Source: Larkinella sp965227735 (GTDB lineage: Bacteria > Bacteroidota > Bacteroidia > Cytophagales > Spirosomataceae). Taken from it: a DNA stretch of 64,000 nucleotides. Position 1 is the first letter of the stretch, and each line of letters opens with the position of its first letter. Below the pieces are notes generated by a model. It ran no database searches and was not told the origin of the DNA. It was given only the letters and a program-made list of their open reading frames with translations. The stretch is from contig NZ_OZ245776.1 in assembly GCF_965227735.1 (NCBI RefSeq), positions 3,286,001 to 3,350,000 of the forward strand, written 5' to 3'. Positions 39,321-48,324 of this stretch are shown here, in pieces. The translations under genes and the position numbers were made by a program.

Positions 39321-39463
39321 ACGATTAATGGGTTTAGGAAAAATCAGTGACACAAATTTGATTCAATTGTTTCTTGTAAAAATTTAATTATTATGCCAAT
39401 AAGTGTATAATTGTGACTTTTTGTTCCCCATATTACCCGTAGAGAGTAAAAATACAACATGTT

Positions 39464-40333
39464 GTGAAAGCTTTATTTGAAAAAATTGAGTTGGGAGATC
39501 ATAATTCCCTGCGGGTGATGCACGTCGACTTGCCGTATTTCGACGCTCCCTGGCATTTTCATCCCGAATACGAATTGACGTATATCGCCCGAAGCCACGG
39601 CAACCGGTTTGTCGGCGATCATGTCGAGCCCTTCGATGCCGGTGACCTGGTGCTGCTGGGGCCGGGGTTACCGCACTTCTGGCGCAACGACGATGAATAT
39701 TACCAGCCGGATTCCGACCGCCGGGCCGAATCCATCGTGGTGCAGTTTTCCCAGTCGCTGGGCGACACCCTCCTCCCCCAGTTGCCGGAAACCCAGCCGT
39801 TGATGGCCTTGCTGAATCGGGCCCGCTACGGCGTGCGGTTTGGAAAAGCGAAAGTGGCCGAAGTGACCCCCGCCCTCGAAACCTTGTTGAAATGCCAGGG
39901 ACTCGAACGGTTGCTTCGCCTGCTCTTCCTGCTCCAGCAACTGGCCAGCGACGCCGACGCCGTGATGCTGGCCAGCGACAATTATGAACTGAAAGCCAGC
40001 GAAGCCGAAACCGAGCGAATGAAACGGGTGCTGGATTTTATGCTGGCCCATTTTCGGGAAGAAATCCGGGTCGACGACATGGCTTCCGTGGCCGGTATGG
40101 CACCGGCCGCTTTTTGCCGGTATTTCCGGAAGCGAACCCGCAAATCGTTTATCGAATACCTGAACGAACTGAGGATCAGCCACGCCCGTAAATTGCTGGT
40201 GCAGTCGGACCTCAGCATCAGCCAGGTTGGACTGGAGTGCGGTTTCAATAATATCTCGCATTTTCACCGGCAATTCAAGCTGCACAACGGCACTACACCC
40301 CTGAAATACCAGTCCCTTCAACATAATAAGTAG
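39464..40333 (+). CDS. AraC family transcriptional regulator with N-terminal cupin
   Basis: The frame starts with GTG at 39464; the nearest ATG, at 39458, is followed at once by a stop, so GTG is the best choice (next in-frame ATG is residue 19). Residues about 20-110 form a cupin sensor domain (WHFHPEYELTYI, PFDAGDLVLLGPGLPHFW) and 185-285 an AraC double helix-turn-helix (MASVAGMAPAAFCRYFRK, ISQVGLECGFNNISHFHRQF). It is divergent from the PhyH dioxygenase gene 143 bp away and probably activates it in response to the dioxygenase's substrate or product. Confidence 0.9.
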   Translation: MKALFEKIELGDHNSLRVMHVDLPYFDAPWHFHPEYELTYIARSHGNRFVGDHVEPFDAGDLVLLGPGLPHFWRNDDEYYQPDSDRRAESIVVQFSQSLGDTLLPQLPETQPLMALLNRARYGVRFGKAKVAEVTPALETLLKCQGLERLLRLLFLLQQLASDADAVMLASDNYELKASEAETERMKRVLDFMLAHFREEIRVDDMASVAGMAPAAFCRYFRKRTRKSFIEYLNELRISHARKLLVQSDLSISQVGLECGFNNISHFHRQFKLHNGTTPLKYQSLQHNK

Positions 40334-40361
40334 AAGACAACAAGAATGCTGTTTTTCTCCG

Positions 40362-40369
40362 TACTTTTG
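40362..40369 (+). promoter_or_regulatory. Bacteroidota -7 promoter element for glyA
   Basis: TACTTTTG matches TAnnTTTG exactly. It lies 63 bases before the glyA start; no clear -33 box was found. Confidence 0.5.
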
Positions 40370-40432
40370 TACCAGTATTGTTAATTTGTTATCCAACTAC
40401 GAATAGCCATTCGCTCCGGCGAACCGTTTAGC

Positions 40433-41725
40433 ATGTCGACACTAGTTACTCCCATCACCCGTGATACGCAGGTATTTGAGCTTATCGCCAAAGAACAGCA
40501 CCGTCAGGAATCCGGTATCGAATTGATCGCTTCCGAAAACTTCGTTTCCAAGCAAGTCATGGAAGCCGCCGGAACCGTACTGACCAACAAATACGCCGAA
40601 GGCCTACCGGGCAAACGGTATTACGGCGGTTGCGAAGTGGTGGATGAAATCGAGCAGTTGGCAATCGACCGCGTGAAGGAATTGTTTGGTGCTTCGTGGG
40701 CCAACGTGCAACCGCACTCGGGTGCACAAGCCAACACGGCGGTTTTTCTGGCCTGCCTGAAACCGGGCGACACCATTCTCGGTTTCGACCTGTCGCACGG
40801 CGGTCACCTCACCCACGGTTCGGCCGTGAACATTTCGGGAAAATATTTCCGGCCGACGTTTTACGGCGTTGAGCAGGAAACCGGCGTCATCAACTACGAC
40901 AAGGTCGAAGAAACCGCCCAGCGCGAACGCCCGAAGCTGTTGATCTGTGGTGCTTCGGCCTACAGCCGCGACTGGGATTACGTTCGGCTCCGCGCCATTG
41001 CCGATTCGGTGGGCGCGTTGTTGCTGGCTGATATTTCGCACCCGGCTGGTCTGATTGCCAAAGGCTTGCTGAACGACCCGATGGATCATTGCCACATCGT
41101 GACCACGACCACGCACAAAACCCTGCGCGGCCCCCGTGGCGGAATGATCATGCTGCGGAACGATTTTGAAAACCCATTTGGCATCAAAACGCCGAAAGGG
41201 GACCTCCGGATGATGTCGTCTCTGCTGGACTCGGGGGTTTTTCCGGGAACGCAGGGCGGGCCGTTGGAACATATTATTGCCGCCAAAGCGATTGCGTTTG
41301 GAGAAGCGTTGTCCGACGAATTTGGTGACTATGCCAACCAGATCCAGCGGAATGCGCAGGCGATGGCTGCAGCTTTTGTGTCGCGCGGGTATCAAATTAT
41401 TTCGGGCGGAACGGATAACCACCTGATGCTGATCGACTTGCGCTCGAAAGGTTTGTCGGGAAAACTGGCAGAAAACACGCTCATCAAGGCCGACATTACC
41501 ATCAACAAAAACATGGTTCCGTTCGATGACAAGTCGCCGGTGGTGACGTCGGGGATGCGGGTTGGCACGGCGGCCGTCACAACACGCGGCATGAAAGAAT
41601 CTGATATGGAGCAAATTGTCGTATATATTGACGACGTGCTGATGAATCACGATAACGACGCCAAAATTCAGGTCGTAAAAGAAGAAATCAATTCCTGGAT
41701 GAAAGCGTTTCCACTTTATAATTAA
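40433..41725 (+). CDS. glyA: serine hydroxymethyltransferase
   Basis: GlyA interconverts serine and glycine with tetrahydrofolate, feeding one-carbon metabolism in the cytoplasm. The 430-residue product shows GIELIASENFVSKQVMEAAG, NKYAEGLPGKRYYGGCE near residue 55 and the pyridoxal-phosphate lysine in TTTTHKTLRGPRGG near 228. Length is typical. A long low-complexity hairpin follows its stop codon, before tatC. Confidence 0.97.
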   Translation: MSTLVTPITRDTQVFELIAKEQHRQESGIELIASENFVSKQVMEAAGTVLTNKYAEGLPGKRYYGGCEVVDEIEQLAIDRVKELFGASWANVQPHSGAQANTAVFLACLKPGDTILGFDLSHGGHLTHGSAVNISGKYFRPTFYGVEQETGVINYDKVEETAQRERPKLLICGASAYSRDWDYVRLRAIADSVGALLLADISHPAGLIAKGLLNDPMDHCHIVTTTTHKTLRGPRGGMIMLRNDFENPFGIKTPKGDLRMMSSLLDSGVFPGTQGGPLEHIIAAKAIAFGEALSDEFGDYANQIQRNAQAMAAAFVSRGYQIISGGTDNHLMLIDLRSKGLSGKLAENTLIKADITINKNMVPFDDKSPVVTSGMRVGTAAVTTRGMKESDMEQIVVYIDDVLMNHDNDAKIQVVKEEINSWMKAFPLYN

Positions 41726-41728
41726 TTG

Positions 41729-41828
41729 TGAATGAGTGAATGAGCGAATGAGTGAATAGGATCAAAGATCACGCTTTTAATCGCGGCAGCTATTCACTCA
41801 TTCGCTCATTTACTCATTCACTCATTTA
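41729..41828. repeat. long imperfect hairpin of GAATGAGT-type words between glyA and tatC
   Basis: The left arm is made of repeats such as GAATGAGTGAATGAGCG and the right arm is its complement. A perfect 21-bp pairing joins 41739-41759 and 41790-41810 around a 30-base loop; pairing continues outward after an 8-base bulge. It ends six bases before the tatC start codon. Confidence 0.75.
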
Positions 41829-41833
41829 CTTCA

Positions 41834-42712
41834 ATGAAGCCCATAGACCAAGAGTTTGATAGCGAGAGTGAGGTTGAAGAAGCCGGGGAAATGACCTTCC
41901 TCGAGCATCTGGAGGAACTTCGGTGGCACCTGGTTCGGGCCATTGGATCGATTGCGGTATTTTCGCTCCTGAGTTTCATCTACATTCGTGAAATATACGA
42001 CAAGGTGATTCTGGGACCGTCAAGCCCCACCTTCTGGACCTACCGGATGATGTGTAAGCTGTCGGAAAAAACCGGCTTCACGGACTTATGCGTTGAAAAG
42101 CTGAATTTTACGCTCCAAAGTCGTGAGGTGGGTGGTCAGTTTACAATGGCACTGACAGCCTCGCTGATGATTGGCCTGCTGTTTGCTTTTCCCTACGCTT
42201 TCTGGGAACTGTGGCGGTTTATCATGCCAGGTTTGAAATCGTCAGAACGCCGGGCTGCGCGGGGTGCCGTTTTTTTCGTAACGTCGCTGTTTTTCTCGGG
42301 TGTTCTCTTCGGTTATTACATTGTTTCCCCGCTGGCGCTCAACTTCCTGGCCAATTTCCAGCTTGATCCGCGCATTGTCAATGAGTTCGACATTACTTCG
42401 TACATTTCAACGCTCGCGACGCTGACGCTGGGCTGCGGCTTGACGTTCCAGATGCCGATTGCGGCTTTTGTCCTGTCTAAAATTGGTATTCTGACCCCCC
42501 AGTTCATGCGCGCCTACCGCCGTCATGCGCTGGTCGTCATTCTGGTGGTTGCGGCCATCATTACTCCCTCGCCGGATGTATACAGCCAGATTCTGGTGGC
42601 CATTCCGCTGGTGCTGCTCTATGAAGTAAGTATCTGGGTATCGGGCTACGTGCAACGGCTGCGGCTAAAAGAAGAGCAGGAACTGATGAAGAGCGACGGA
42701 TATGAAGATTAA
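41834..42712 (+). CDS. tatC: Sec-independent (twin-arginine) protein translocase subunit TatC
   Basis: The 292-residue inner-membrane protein has about six helices and the TatC hallmarks: EMTFLEHLEELRWHLVRA at the start, FPYAFWELWRFIMPGLKSSE near residue 117 and YRRHALVVILVVAAIITPSPD near 230. It binds twin-arginine signals of folded substrates. It has a long acidic N-terminal extension (FDSESEVEEAGE). No tatA/B is in the window. Confidence 0.96.
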   Translation: MKPIDQEFDSESEVEEAGEMTFLEHLEELRWHLVRAIGSIAVFSLLSFIYIREIYDKVILGPSSPTFWTYRMMCKLSEKTGFTDLCVEKLNFTLQSREVGGQFTMALTASLMIGLLFAFPYAFWELWRFIMPGLKSSERRAARGAVFFVTSLFFSGVLFGYYIVSPLALNFLANFQLDPRIVNEFDITSYISTLATLTLGCGLTFQMPIAAFVLSKIGILTPQFMRAYRRHALVVILVVAAIITPSPDVYSQILVAIPLVLLYEVSIWVSGYVQRLRLKEEQELMKSDGYED

Positions 42713-42742
42713 GCAGCCGTATCTGCGAACCGCTTTAAGTAA

Positions 42743-42835
42743 AATGATAAATGTAAAATGATGAATGGTAAATGTAAAAGGGTGCGGTATTGATGCCCTT
42801 TTACATTTACCATTCATCATTTTACATTTATCATT
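42743..42835. repeat. perfect 40-bp inverted repeat between convergent genes
   Basis: Bases 42743-42782 and 42796-42835 are exact reverse complements separated by 13 bases. The left arm contains no C and is built from ATGATAAATG and GTAAAATGATG-like words. It lies between tatC (plus strand, ends 42712) and a minus-strand gene ending at 42883, so its RNA would fold as a very long hairpin in either transcript. Confidence 0.9.
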
Positions 42836-42882
42836 CCTGTTGTTTTTCTAACAGTTGGACAACCTACCTGGAAGAGGTCGTC

Positions 42883-43473
42883 TTAGAATTTCCCGGTGAT
42901 TCCCAATCGGATGGGGGATATCCCCAGGCCCACTTCGGCAAAACCGCCGATTTTCTGGCTAAACCGGTAGAAGCCCCCGAGGTGTATACCCGGAAAAATG
43001 CCTTTGGGGCGGGGTTTAAAATAGCCCGCATGATCTTCCTTATCACGGCGCATGGTGCTGCGTGTGCCAACGGCCAGACCGGCATACGGATCAAATTTAT
43101 CATCCCCGATGGCCAGCAGGTTGGCCAGGTGGTAGGAACTGCGGAGGCCGATGCTCACAAACTGCGATTTCCACTGGCGGTCTCCGAATTTGGTGCCGTA
43201 CAGGGCATAATCGAAAAAACCGCCCACGCTGACCTGATCCGTAAAGCCGAGTTCGAAAGAGGCTCCGTTGCACAATCCCCCCAAAGCATACGTCTGCATC
43301 CCCAACCCCATGTTGAGCATGAGGTTCACTTTTCGGGCTATTTGCGAAAAGCCGGGCGTTGCCGCCGTGGAGAACCAGAGAAAGATATACAGTATTTTTA
43401 GCTTCACAACGGGTTGATAGTTACGCTCTTCTAGTTGTTTACTGTTCCGGAAAGAGGTCATTCGCGCCTGCAT
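42883..43473 (-). CDS. predicted outer-membrane beta-barrel protein
   Basis: The frame from ATG 43471-43473 gives 196 residues, but a GTG at 43405-43407 directly precedes a good signal peptide (KILYIFLWFSTAATPGFSQ) and may be the true start. The mature part alternates glycine/aromatic beta-strands (GASFELGFTDQVSVGGFFDY, FVSIGLRSSYHLANL, DPYAGLAVGTR, IHLGGFYRFSQKIGGFAE) and ends GITGKF, typical of a small barrel. No specific family was recognised. Confidence 0.7.
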   Translation of the reverse strand: MQARMTSFRNSKQLEERNYQPVVKLKILYIFLWFSTAATPGFSQIARKVNLMLNMGLGMQTYALGGLCNGASFELGFTDQVSVGGFFDYALYGTKFGDRQWKSQFVSIGLRSSYHLANLLAIGDDKFDPYAGLAVGTRSTMRRDKEDHAGYFKPRPKGIFPGIHLGGFYRFSQKIGGFAEVGLGISPIRLGITGKF

Positions 43474-43684
43474 CCATCACGATACGACAAAAGTGGTAAC
43501 CAAACGACGGGAATCAAATCGGTAAAAGGTTCAACTGGGAAAACCACAAACTGAAACGTGTAAAACGACCCTTCAGTGGTGAACGCCGGTGTTGGTTCAG
43601 CGGCAAACCTACAACGGAAAAAGCAGAATTAAATTTTACGGGCGAAGAAAGACCCGCAACGGTTTATGTCTTTTTTCTCTTGTC

Positions 43685-45187
43685 TTACTTCTTTTCTCTC
43701 GAAACGGTTTTGCGAAACCCTATAAAACCGCCCAGAGCGTCCTCATACAATTGCCCCGCATCGGCCGACAGAGCGGCTGTCAGATAGGATCCACCAAGCC
43801 AGCGCAACGGAAAACCAGCCTGCACCCAGGTCGACACCTGCGTGGGAGGTCCCGCCAGAAAAACCTCCGGAATCCCGTAATTGCGGCTGTAGGAAACCTT
43901 GGCACGCAGGTCGATTTGCCGGGCCACCGTCGCCCGCAGGGCCGCATGAAACACCTGAACCCGGTTGTTGACAAAGGCCCAGTCGCTGGTGTTTTGATAA
44001 GCCGCCTGAATGTCCTGTCGGCGGGTCAGAAAAGGTGTCCCGATTACCCGGTTCTGGTAAGTCCAGCCTTCCCGATATTGCGAATTATTGAAGTAATTAT
44101 CGGCTCCTTTCCAGGCTTTGTCGGTTTGGTATAAGGTAGGTCCGCTCTGGCTCAGCGTGGTCAGAAATTCCAAGAGAACTTCATTCAACTGAAAACCGGA
44201 AGCACCCGGACGGTTGTTGCGCAGCCGAATACCGCTCAATCCATCGGGAAGATTCTTGAAAAACATGCCCGTCACATCGTCGAAAGCATGTTGGTGATAC
44301 ACGAAAAGGTTCACGGCCGGAAACCGGAGTTCGCCGGCAAAGTCGATGGAACCCAAGTGATTACCGTATAAATTCACGTAATCGAATGAGGTGAGCCGGT
44401 CGTTGTTCAGGCCATTGGTGCGGATGGCAAACAGCACGTTCGGGAAGTCCTCCAGGCGGCCGGGCAGCTTGCCATTGACGGCAAATTTCGGGTCGATGTA
44501 GTCGGATTGTCCACCCCACTGCGCATTGTGGTTGATTCCGGCATACAATCGAAGCGTTGATGTGGGCTTGCCGATTCGGAAAATCAGCGATTTCTGGTGC
44601 AGAAACGAGTGACGCAAATACCAGGTTTTGGCATACCAGCCGTGGGCAATAAAACCGTTGATCGACAGCCAGCCCCGCCGTCCGAGCGGCACAAAACCAC
44701 GCGTTCCAAACTGCACCTTCGGCAGCGGCAGGGCGTTTCCCGACCAGGCATACGAACCCGACGAAAGCGTGGAATCCACCAGACCAATCACCTCACGCCG
44801 ACGGCCCAGCACCAACTCAATTCCCCGGTGTGCCAGTTTTACGTAGGCTTCCGGCAACAAAAGCTGGCTCGATTTCCCGGCATTGGCCACCGCTTCGGCC
44901 TGGTATTCCAACCGCCACGCCCGGTTGGGGCGGATCTGGTAGCGGCCCGTTGTTGTGTCGCTGAGCAACAGGGCTCCAGCCCCGCCAAGCCGAAATGTGC
45001 CAAATGGGGCTGTCAGCGGTATAATGCCGTACTGATTGGACCGAAGCCAGAAAGGCGTTCGATCGGTGGAAGAGGCCAAAGCCCCGATTTCCGCATAAAT
45101 CCGATTTTGCGGTTGTGAAGGCAATTGGGCAAAAACCGGATGAAAAGAAAAGAGTCCGATCAGGCTAATCAGGTAGCGTTGCTTCAT
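43685..45187 (-). CDS. capsule assembly Wzi-like outer-membrane protein
   Basis: Start chosen at ATG 45185-45187 (MKQRYLISLIGLFSFH), giving a signal peptide ending FAQ. The product of 500 residues is beta-rich throughout. Features such as TPFWLRSNQYGIIP near residue 40, GRRREVIGLVDSTLSSG near 115 and WYLRHSFLHQKSLIFRIG near 180 fit the Bacteroidota branch of the Wzi family, outer-membrane barrels that attach capsule polysaccharide to the cell surface. No capsule operon is nearby, though a CapD-type enzyme lies 9 kb away. Confidence 0.8.
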   Translation of the reverse strand: MKQRYLISLIGLFSFHPVFAQLPSQPQNRIYAEIGALASSTDRTPFWLRSNQYGIIPLTAPFGTFRLGGAGALLLSDTTTGRYQIRPNRAWRLEYQAEAVANAGKSSQLLLPEAYVKLAHRGIELVLGRRREVIGLVDSTLSSGSYAWSGNALPLPKVQFGTRGFVPLGRRGWLSINGFIAHGWYAKTWYLRHSFLHQKSLIFRIGKPTSTLRLYAGINHNAQWGGQSDYIDPKFAVNGKLPGRLEDFPNVLFAIRTNGLNNDRLTSFDYVNLYGNHLGSIDFAGELRFPAVNLFVYHQHAFDDVTGMFFKNLPDGLSGIRLRNNRPGASGFQLNEVLLEFLTTLSQSGPTLYQTDKAWKGADNYFNNSQYREGWTYQNRVIGTPFLTRRQDIQAAYQNTSDWAFVNNRVQVFHAALRATVARQIDLRAKVSYSRNYGIPEVFLAGPPTQVSTWVQAGFPLRWLGGSYLTAALSADAGQLYEDALGGFIGFRKTVSREKK

Positions 45188-45283
45188 GCAGGACGAGTTT
45201 GACAGATATACGAGTAAATATACGATGTAAAATCCGTTATCTTTCGCATGGCCGCACTGATGGTAACCACTTGAAAAACAAAA

Positions 45284-45301
45284 CCCCGGCAAATACCGGG
45301 G
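45284..45301 (-). terminator. intrinsic terminator of unknown transcript between divergent genes
   Basis: CCCCGG (45284-45289) pairs with CCGGGG (45296-45301). On the minus strand the stem is followed by TTTTGTTTTT, the classical tail. The flanking genes both point away from it, so it does not belong to either. Confidence 0.65.
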
Positions 45302-45440
45302 CCTGTAATTCTAACCTTTTTATCTATACCTGACGATACGCGGTGGGGTCGGGAAGTGTTGCATAAAAACAGGGTATTTAAGGCTTCCTTCATTAATTTT
45401 ACCTTCTGGTAATGTACATCTATTGTTCCCGCTTTGTCTA

Positions 45441-46559
45441 ATGAGAAACCATTCCATCTGGATCAGCCTGTTGCTGCTCTCTTTTTCGCTGGTCGAGTGT
45501 AAAACAAGCCGGATCCCGACCGGAAAAACCGTGCCGGTTCTGAGTGCGGCAATTGAAACGGAAAGCCTGCTGACCTGCTGCAATTCCGGCACAAAAATGC
45601 CCGACGGAAACCCGGTCTGGTGCGAGGCATCAGCAGTTTTGTTCGATAATGGAACGGTGTACGTCGCCAACGACAAAGACATGCCCGCCGGTCTCAGTTC
45701 GGTATTTACCAAACCCTGGAAAAACTTCGCCGACACCACCGTCCGGCCCACGCCCCTGCTGGCAAGCGCGTTTCGGGAAGCCCGGAAATACGAAGACTTT
45801 GCGACCAACGGCGACTATGTTTTTCTGACCACCGCCTTCGACCGCGTCAAGGCGGGTTCGACCGACTGGGACGGTTACAACACCATTCTGTACTGGAAAA
45901 AAGGCAACGAAGCGAATCCGCAGGTGCTGGCACCGCAGCGGGGGGCAAAAAACTCCGTGGCTTACCGGGAGCAACTCAGCAAAATTTTAGCCCAAAACCG
46001 CCCGGCTTTTCCGAACGGGATGCCTTATTTTAAAGTGGAAGGGCTGGCGGTGATGGATTCGCTGCTGCTGTTCGGAATTCGGGAGGAAGGCGAAAAATAT
46101 GATAAGTTCGACTACCGGGTTCGCATCGTCACCGTGCCGTTTTTTGTAGAGAAAACCGCCGGAGGAGAACGGCTGGCGCTGCGCGACAACTGGCGTATCG
46201 TAGCCGACTTCGACCCGGCGACGGTAGCCGATTTACCAAAACCACTGGCCTTGTCGAGCATCGAATACGACCGCAACCGCAAACTGTTCTGGCTGCTGAC
46301 GTCCATTGAAACCAACGGGCAGTTAGACGCCTATCTCTGGACGGCAACGCCCGACGAACTGCTGAACAACCGACCCTTCAAGCCGGTGCGCGATGCCGCT
46401 GGTCAGCCCATTCACTTCAACCACAAAGCTGAAGATCTGACGCTGATCGATGCCAATCACCTGCTCGTCATTCACGACGATGACCGCGCGAACACGACCG
46501 TGGGGACGAAAACCCGCCAGCCCAATCAGGCCGCGTATACGGTTTTGAAAATCAACTGA
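45441..46559 (+). CDS. predicted lipoprotein, beta-propeller-like, function unknown
   Basis: Start chosen at ATG 45441 (MRNHSIWISLLLLSF), giving a lipoprotein signal with LVECKT as lipobox. The mature 350 residues look like a beta-propeller: SAVLFDNGTVYVANDKD, YFKVEGLAVMDSLLLFGIRE, ALSSIEYDRNRKLFWLL and a final KAEDLTLIDANHLLVIHDDD. The ExL-like spacing recalls esterase-like phytase or SdiA-regulated proteins, but I cannot assign a family. The 3' end overlaps the convergent pirin gene by 8 bp. Confidence 0.7.
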   Translation: MRNHSIWISLLLLSFSLVECKTSRIPTGKTVPVLSAAIETESLLTCCNSGTKMPDGNPVWCEASAVLFDNGTVYVANDKDMPAGLSSVFTKPWKNFADTTVRPTPLLASAFREARKYEDFATNGDYVFLTTAFDRVKAGSTDWDGYNTILYWKKGNEANPQVLAPQRGAKNSVAYREQLSKILAQNRPAFPNGMPYFKVEGLAVMDSLLLFGIREEGEKYDKFDYRVRIVTVPFFVEKTAGGERLALRDNWRIVADFDPATVADLPKPLALSSIEYDRNRKLFWLLTSIETNGQLDAYLWTATPDELLNNRPFKPVRDAAGQPIHFNHKAEDLTLIDANHLLVIHDDDRANTTVGTKTRQPNQAAYTVLKIN

Positions 46560-47430
46560 GATGTCCCATTCGCCCGCTCTGATAGTCAGAAACCGCCTGC
46601 CGGATTTCCTGTTCGGTGTTCATCACAAACGGGCCGTAGGACACGACGGGTTCGTTGATCGGTTCGGCAGATCCCAGTAAAATGCGGGAATCTTCGGTTG
46701 CGCGGACCTCAAGTTCATCGCCGTCATTGTCAAAAACCACCAGCGTCCGGCCCGTAATTTCCTGACCATTAACAACGACGGAACCGTTTAACAAATAAAA
46801 TAGAATCGTGCGCGATGCTTCGATCCGGCGCGTAAACGAACCACCCGGCAACAGGGTTACGTTTGCCAGTTCGACATCGTAAACCGGCTGAACAGGTCCG
46901 GTCGTTTCTTCCCAGACACCGGACGTTACGGCCACCGACCCGTTGCCCCCCGCCAGCGTCACGACCGGAATAGCCTCTTTCTGCAACCCGACATAATGCG
47001 GTTTTACCATTTTGAACCGGGCTGGCAAATTCGTCCAGAGTTGAATGAGTTCGACCGGGCCACCTTTTTCCCTGAATTCTGCGGACGAGCTTTCTGAATG
47101 GACGAGGCCGCTACCGGTGGTCATCCATTGAATGCCGCCATTTTGAATTGTGCTGGAAAAACCGCTGCTATCGCGGTGCTGCACATCACCCTCATAGATA
47201 AAAGTCACGGTTTCGAAGCCCCGGTGCGGGTGCGGCCCGAACGGCAACCCGCTGTTGTGCGCCGGAAACACCGTTGGCCCGTGGTGGTGCAACAGCAGAA
47301 ACGGATCGAGATGGTCGATGCCGTTGGCTGGCAAGGGCTGGTGCATGGTTAAAGGCCCCATTTTCTGGGCTTGAGGTTTGATAACGGTTTTTACGGATCG
47401 TTGTGCCATCGCTATTTCATGTCGATACAT
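46552..47430 (-). CDS. pirin family protein
   Basis: The 292-residue bicupin protein has the pirin metal motif: GPHPHRGFETVTFIYEG near residues 65-80 and WMTTGSGLVHSE near 100, supplying the histidines and glutamate for iron. A C-terminal pirin-C domain follows (SRTILFYLLNGSVVVNGQEI). Members act as quercetinase-like enzymes or regulators; the role here is unknown. A start at the second Met (MAQRSVKTVIK) is possible. Confidence 0.9.
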   Translation of the reverse strand: MYRHEIAMAQRSVKTVIKPQAQKMGPLTMHQPLPANGIDHLDPFLLLHHHGPTVFPAHNSGLPFGPHPHRGFETVTFIYEGDVQHRDSSGFSSTIQNGGIQWMTTGSGLVHSESSSAEFREKGGPVELIQLWTNLPARFKMVKPHYVGLQKEAIPVVTLAGGNGSVAVTSGVWEETTGPVQPVYDVELANVTLLPGGSFTRRIEASRTILFYLLNGSVVVNGQEITGRTLVVFDNDGDELEVRATEDSRILLGSAEPINEPVVSYGPFVMNTEQEIRQAVSDYQSGRMGHLS

Positions 47431-47473
47431 TTAAATTCATAAGGAAATTTAGCGACAACGGGTTCCTTATTAC

Positions 47474-48298
47474 TTATAGCTTCAGCCATTCCGCCCGCAC
47501 CGGTTTTCCCCAGAACAACCCGGCTTTCTGTTCGAATTCTTCCGCCGAATCTGTGGTATAAAAGTGTAGCGTCCGGCCTTTGCTGCATTGGGCGTCGATT
47601 TCCGGATGGCGGTGTAAGTAATCCTGCAAACTGTTGGCCACGATATCGCCCTGACTCAAAATCGTCAGATTTTGGGGAACGAACTGCCGGATTTTGGGGA
47701 GTAAAAGCGGATAATGCGTGCAGGCCAGCAAAACCGTATCGATTTCCGGCGATTGTTGCAAAAGCCGGTCGAGGTGTTTCTGAACGAAATAATCGGCACC
47801 GGGACCGTTGTGTTCACCATTTTCCACCAGCGGCACCCACATCGGACACGCTTCCTGGTAGACCTTCAGGTCCGGAAAAAACTTTTCGATTTCCACCACA
47901 TATGACTCCGACGTCACCGTCCCGCGCGTGGCCAGAATCCCGATGTGACCGGTTTTGGAATACGTTCCAATGATCTCCGTTGTAGGCCGGATGACGCCCA
48001 GTACCCGGCGGTCGGGCGCCAGGGTTGGCAAATCGAGCTGCTGAATGTTGCGCAACGCCTTGGCCGAAGCCGTGTTGCAGGCCAGAATGACCAGTCGGCA
48101 CCCTTTATCAAACAGGTGCTGAACGCATTCCAGCGTGTAATGGTAAACGGTTTCGAACGAGCGTGTGCCGTAGGGCGTGCGGGCGTTGTCGCCCAGATAA
48201 ATATAATCGTACTGCGGCAGTTGCTGAACAATCGACTTGAGAACCGTCAGGCCCCCGTAGCCGGAGTCGAACACGCCAATGGGTTGGGTTGCTACCAT
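47474..48298 (-). CDS. murI: glutamate racemase
   Basis: MurI makes D-glutamate for peptidoglycan in the cytoplasm. The 274-residue product has GVFDSGYGGLTVLKSI, the first catalytic cysteine in VILACNTASAKALR near residue 72 and the second in LLACTHYPLLLPK near 190, each in the expected context. It begins 26 bp after mlaD and is probably the last gene of the mla operon here, tying murein precursor supply to outer-membrane lipid transport. Confidence 0.95.
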   Translation of the reverse strand: MVATQPIGVFDSGYGGLTVLKSIVQQLPQYDYIYLGDNARTPYGTRSFETVYHYTLECVQHLFDKGCRLVILACNTASAKALRNIQQLDLPTLAPDRRVLGVIRPTTEIIGTYSKTGHIGILATRGTVTSESYVVEIEKFFPDLKVYQEACPMWVPLVENGEHNGPGADYFVQKHLDRLLQQSPEIDTVLLACTHYPLLLPKIRQFVPQNLTILSQGDIVANSLQDYLHRHPEIDAQCSKGRTLHFYTTDSAEEFEQKAGLFWGKPVRAEWLKL

Positions 48299-48324
48299 GA
48301 CCCAAAGATACGGTTTCCGTCCCG

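Noticed and set aside
40604..41650. 348-codon minus-strand open frame opposite glyA
   Set aside because: Antisense shadow of glyA, with Arg/His-rich composition.
41729..41828. Possible CRISPR-like array of GAATGAGT words
   Set aside because: The words are 8 bases long, without spacers, and mirrored as a hairpin; no cas genes are present.
45184..45393. 69-codon minus-strand frame over the intergenic terminator
   Set aside because: It reads through a strong terminator stem and lacks natural composition, so a noncoding RNA is a better guess.
45320..45460. Possible SRP or other known structural RNA
   Set aside because: A stretch reading GGGTCGGGAAG loosely recalls the SRP RNA tip, but the conserved GGAAGCA core is missing.
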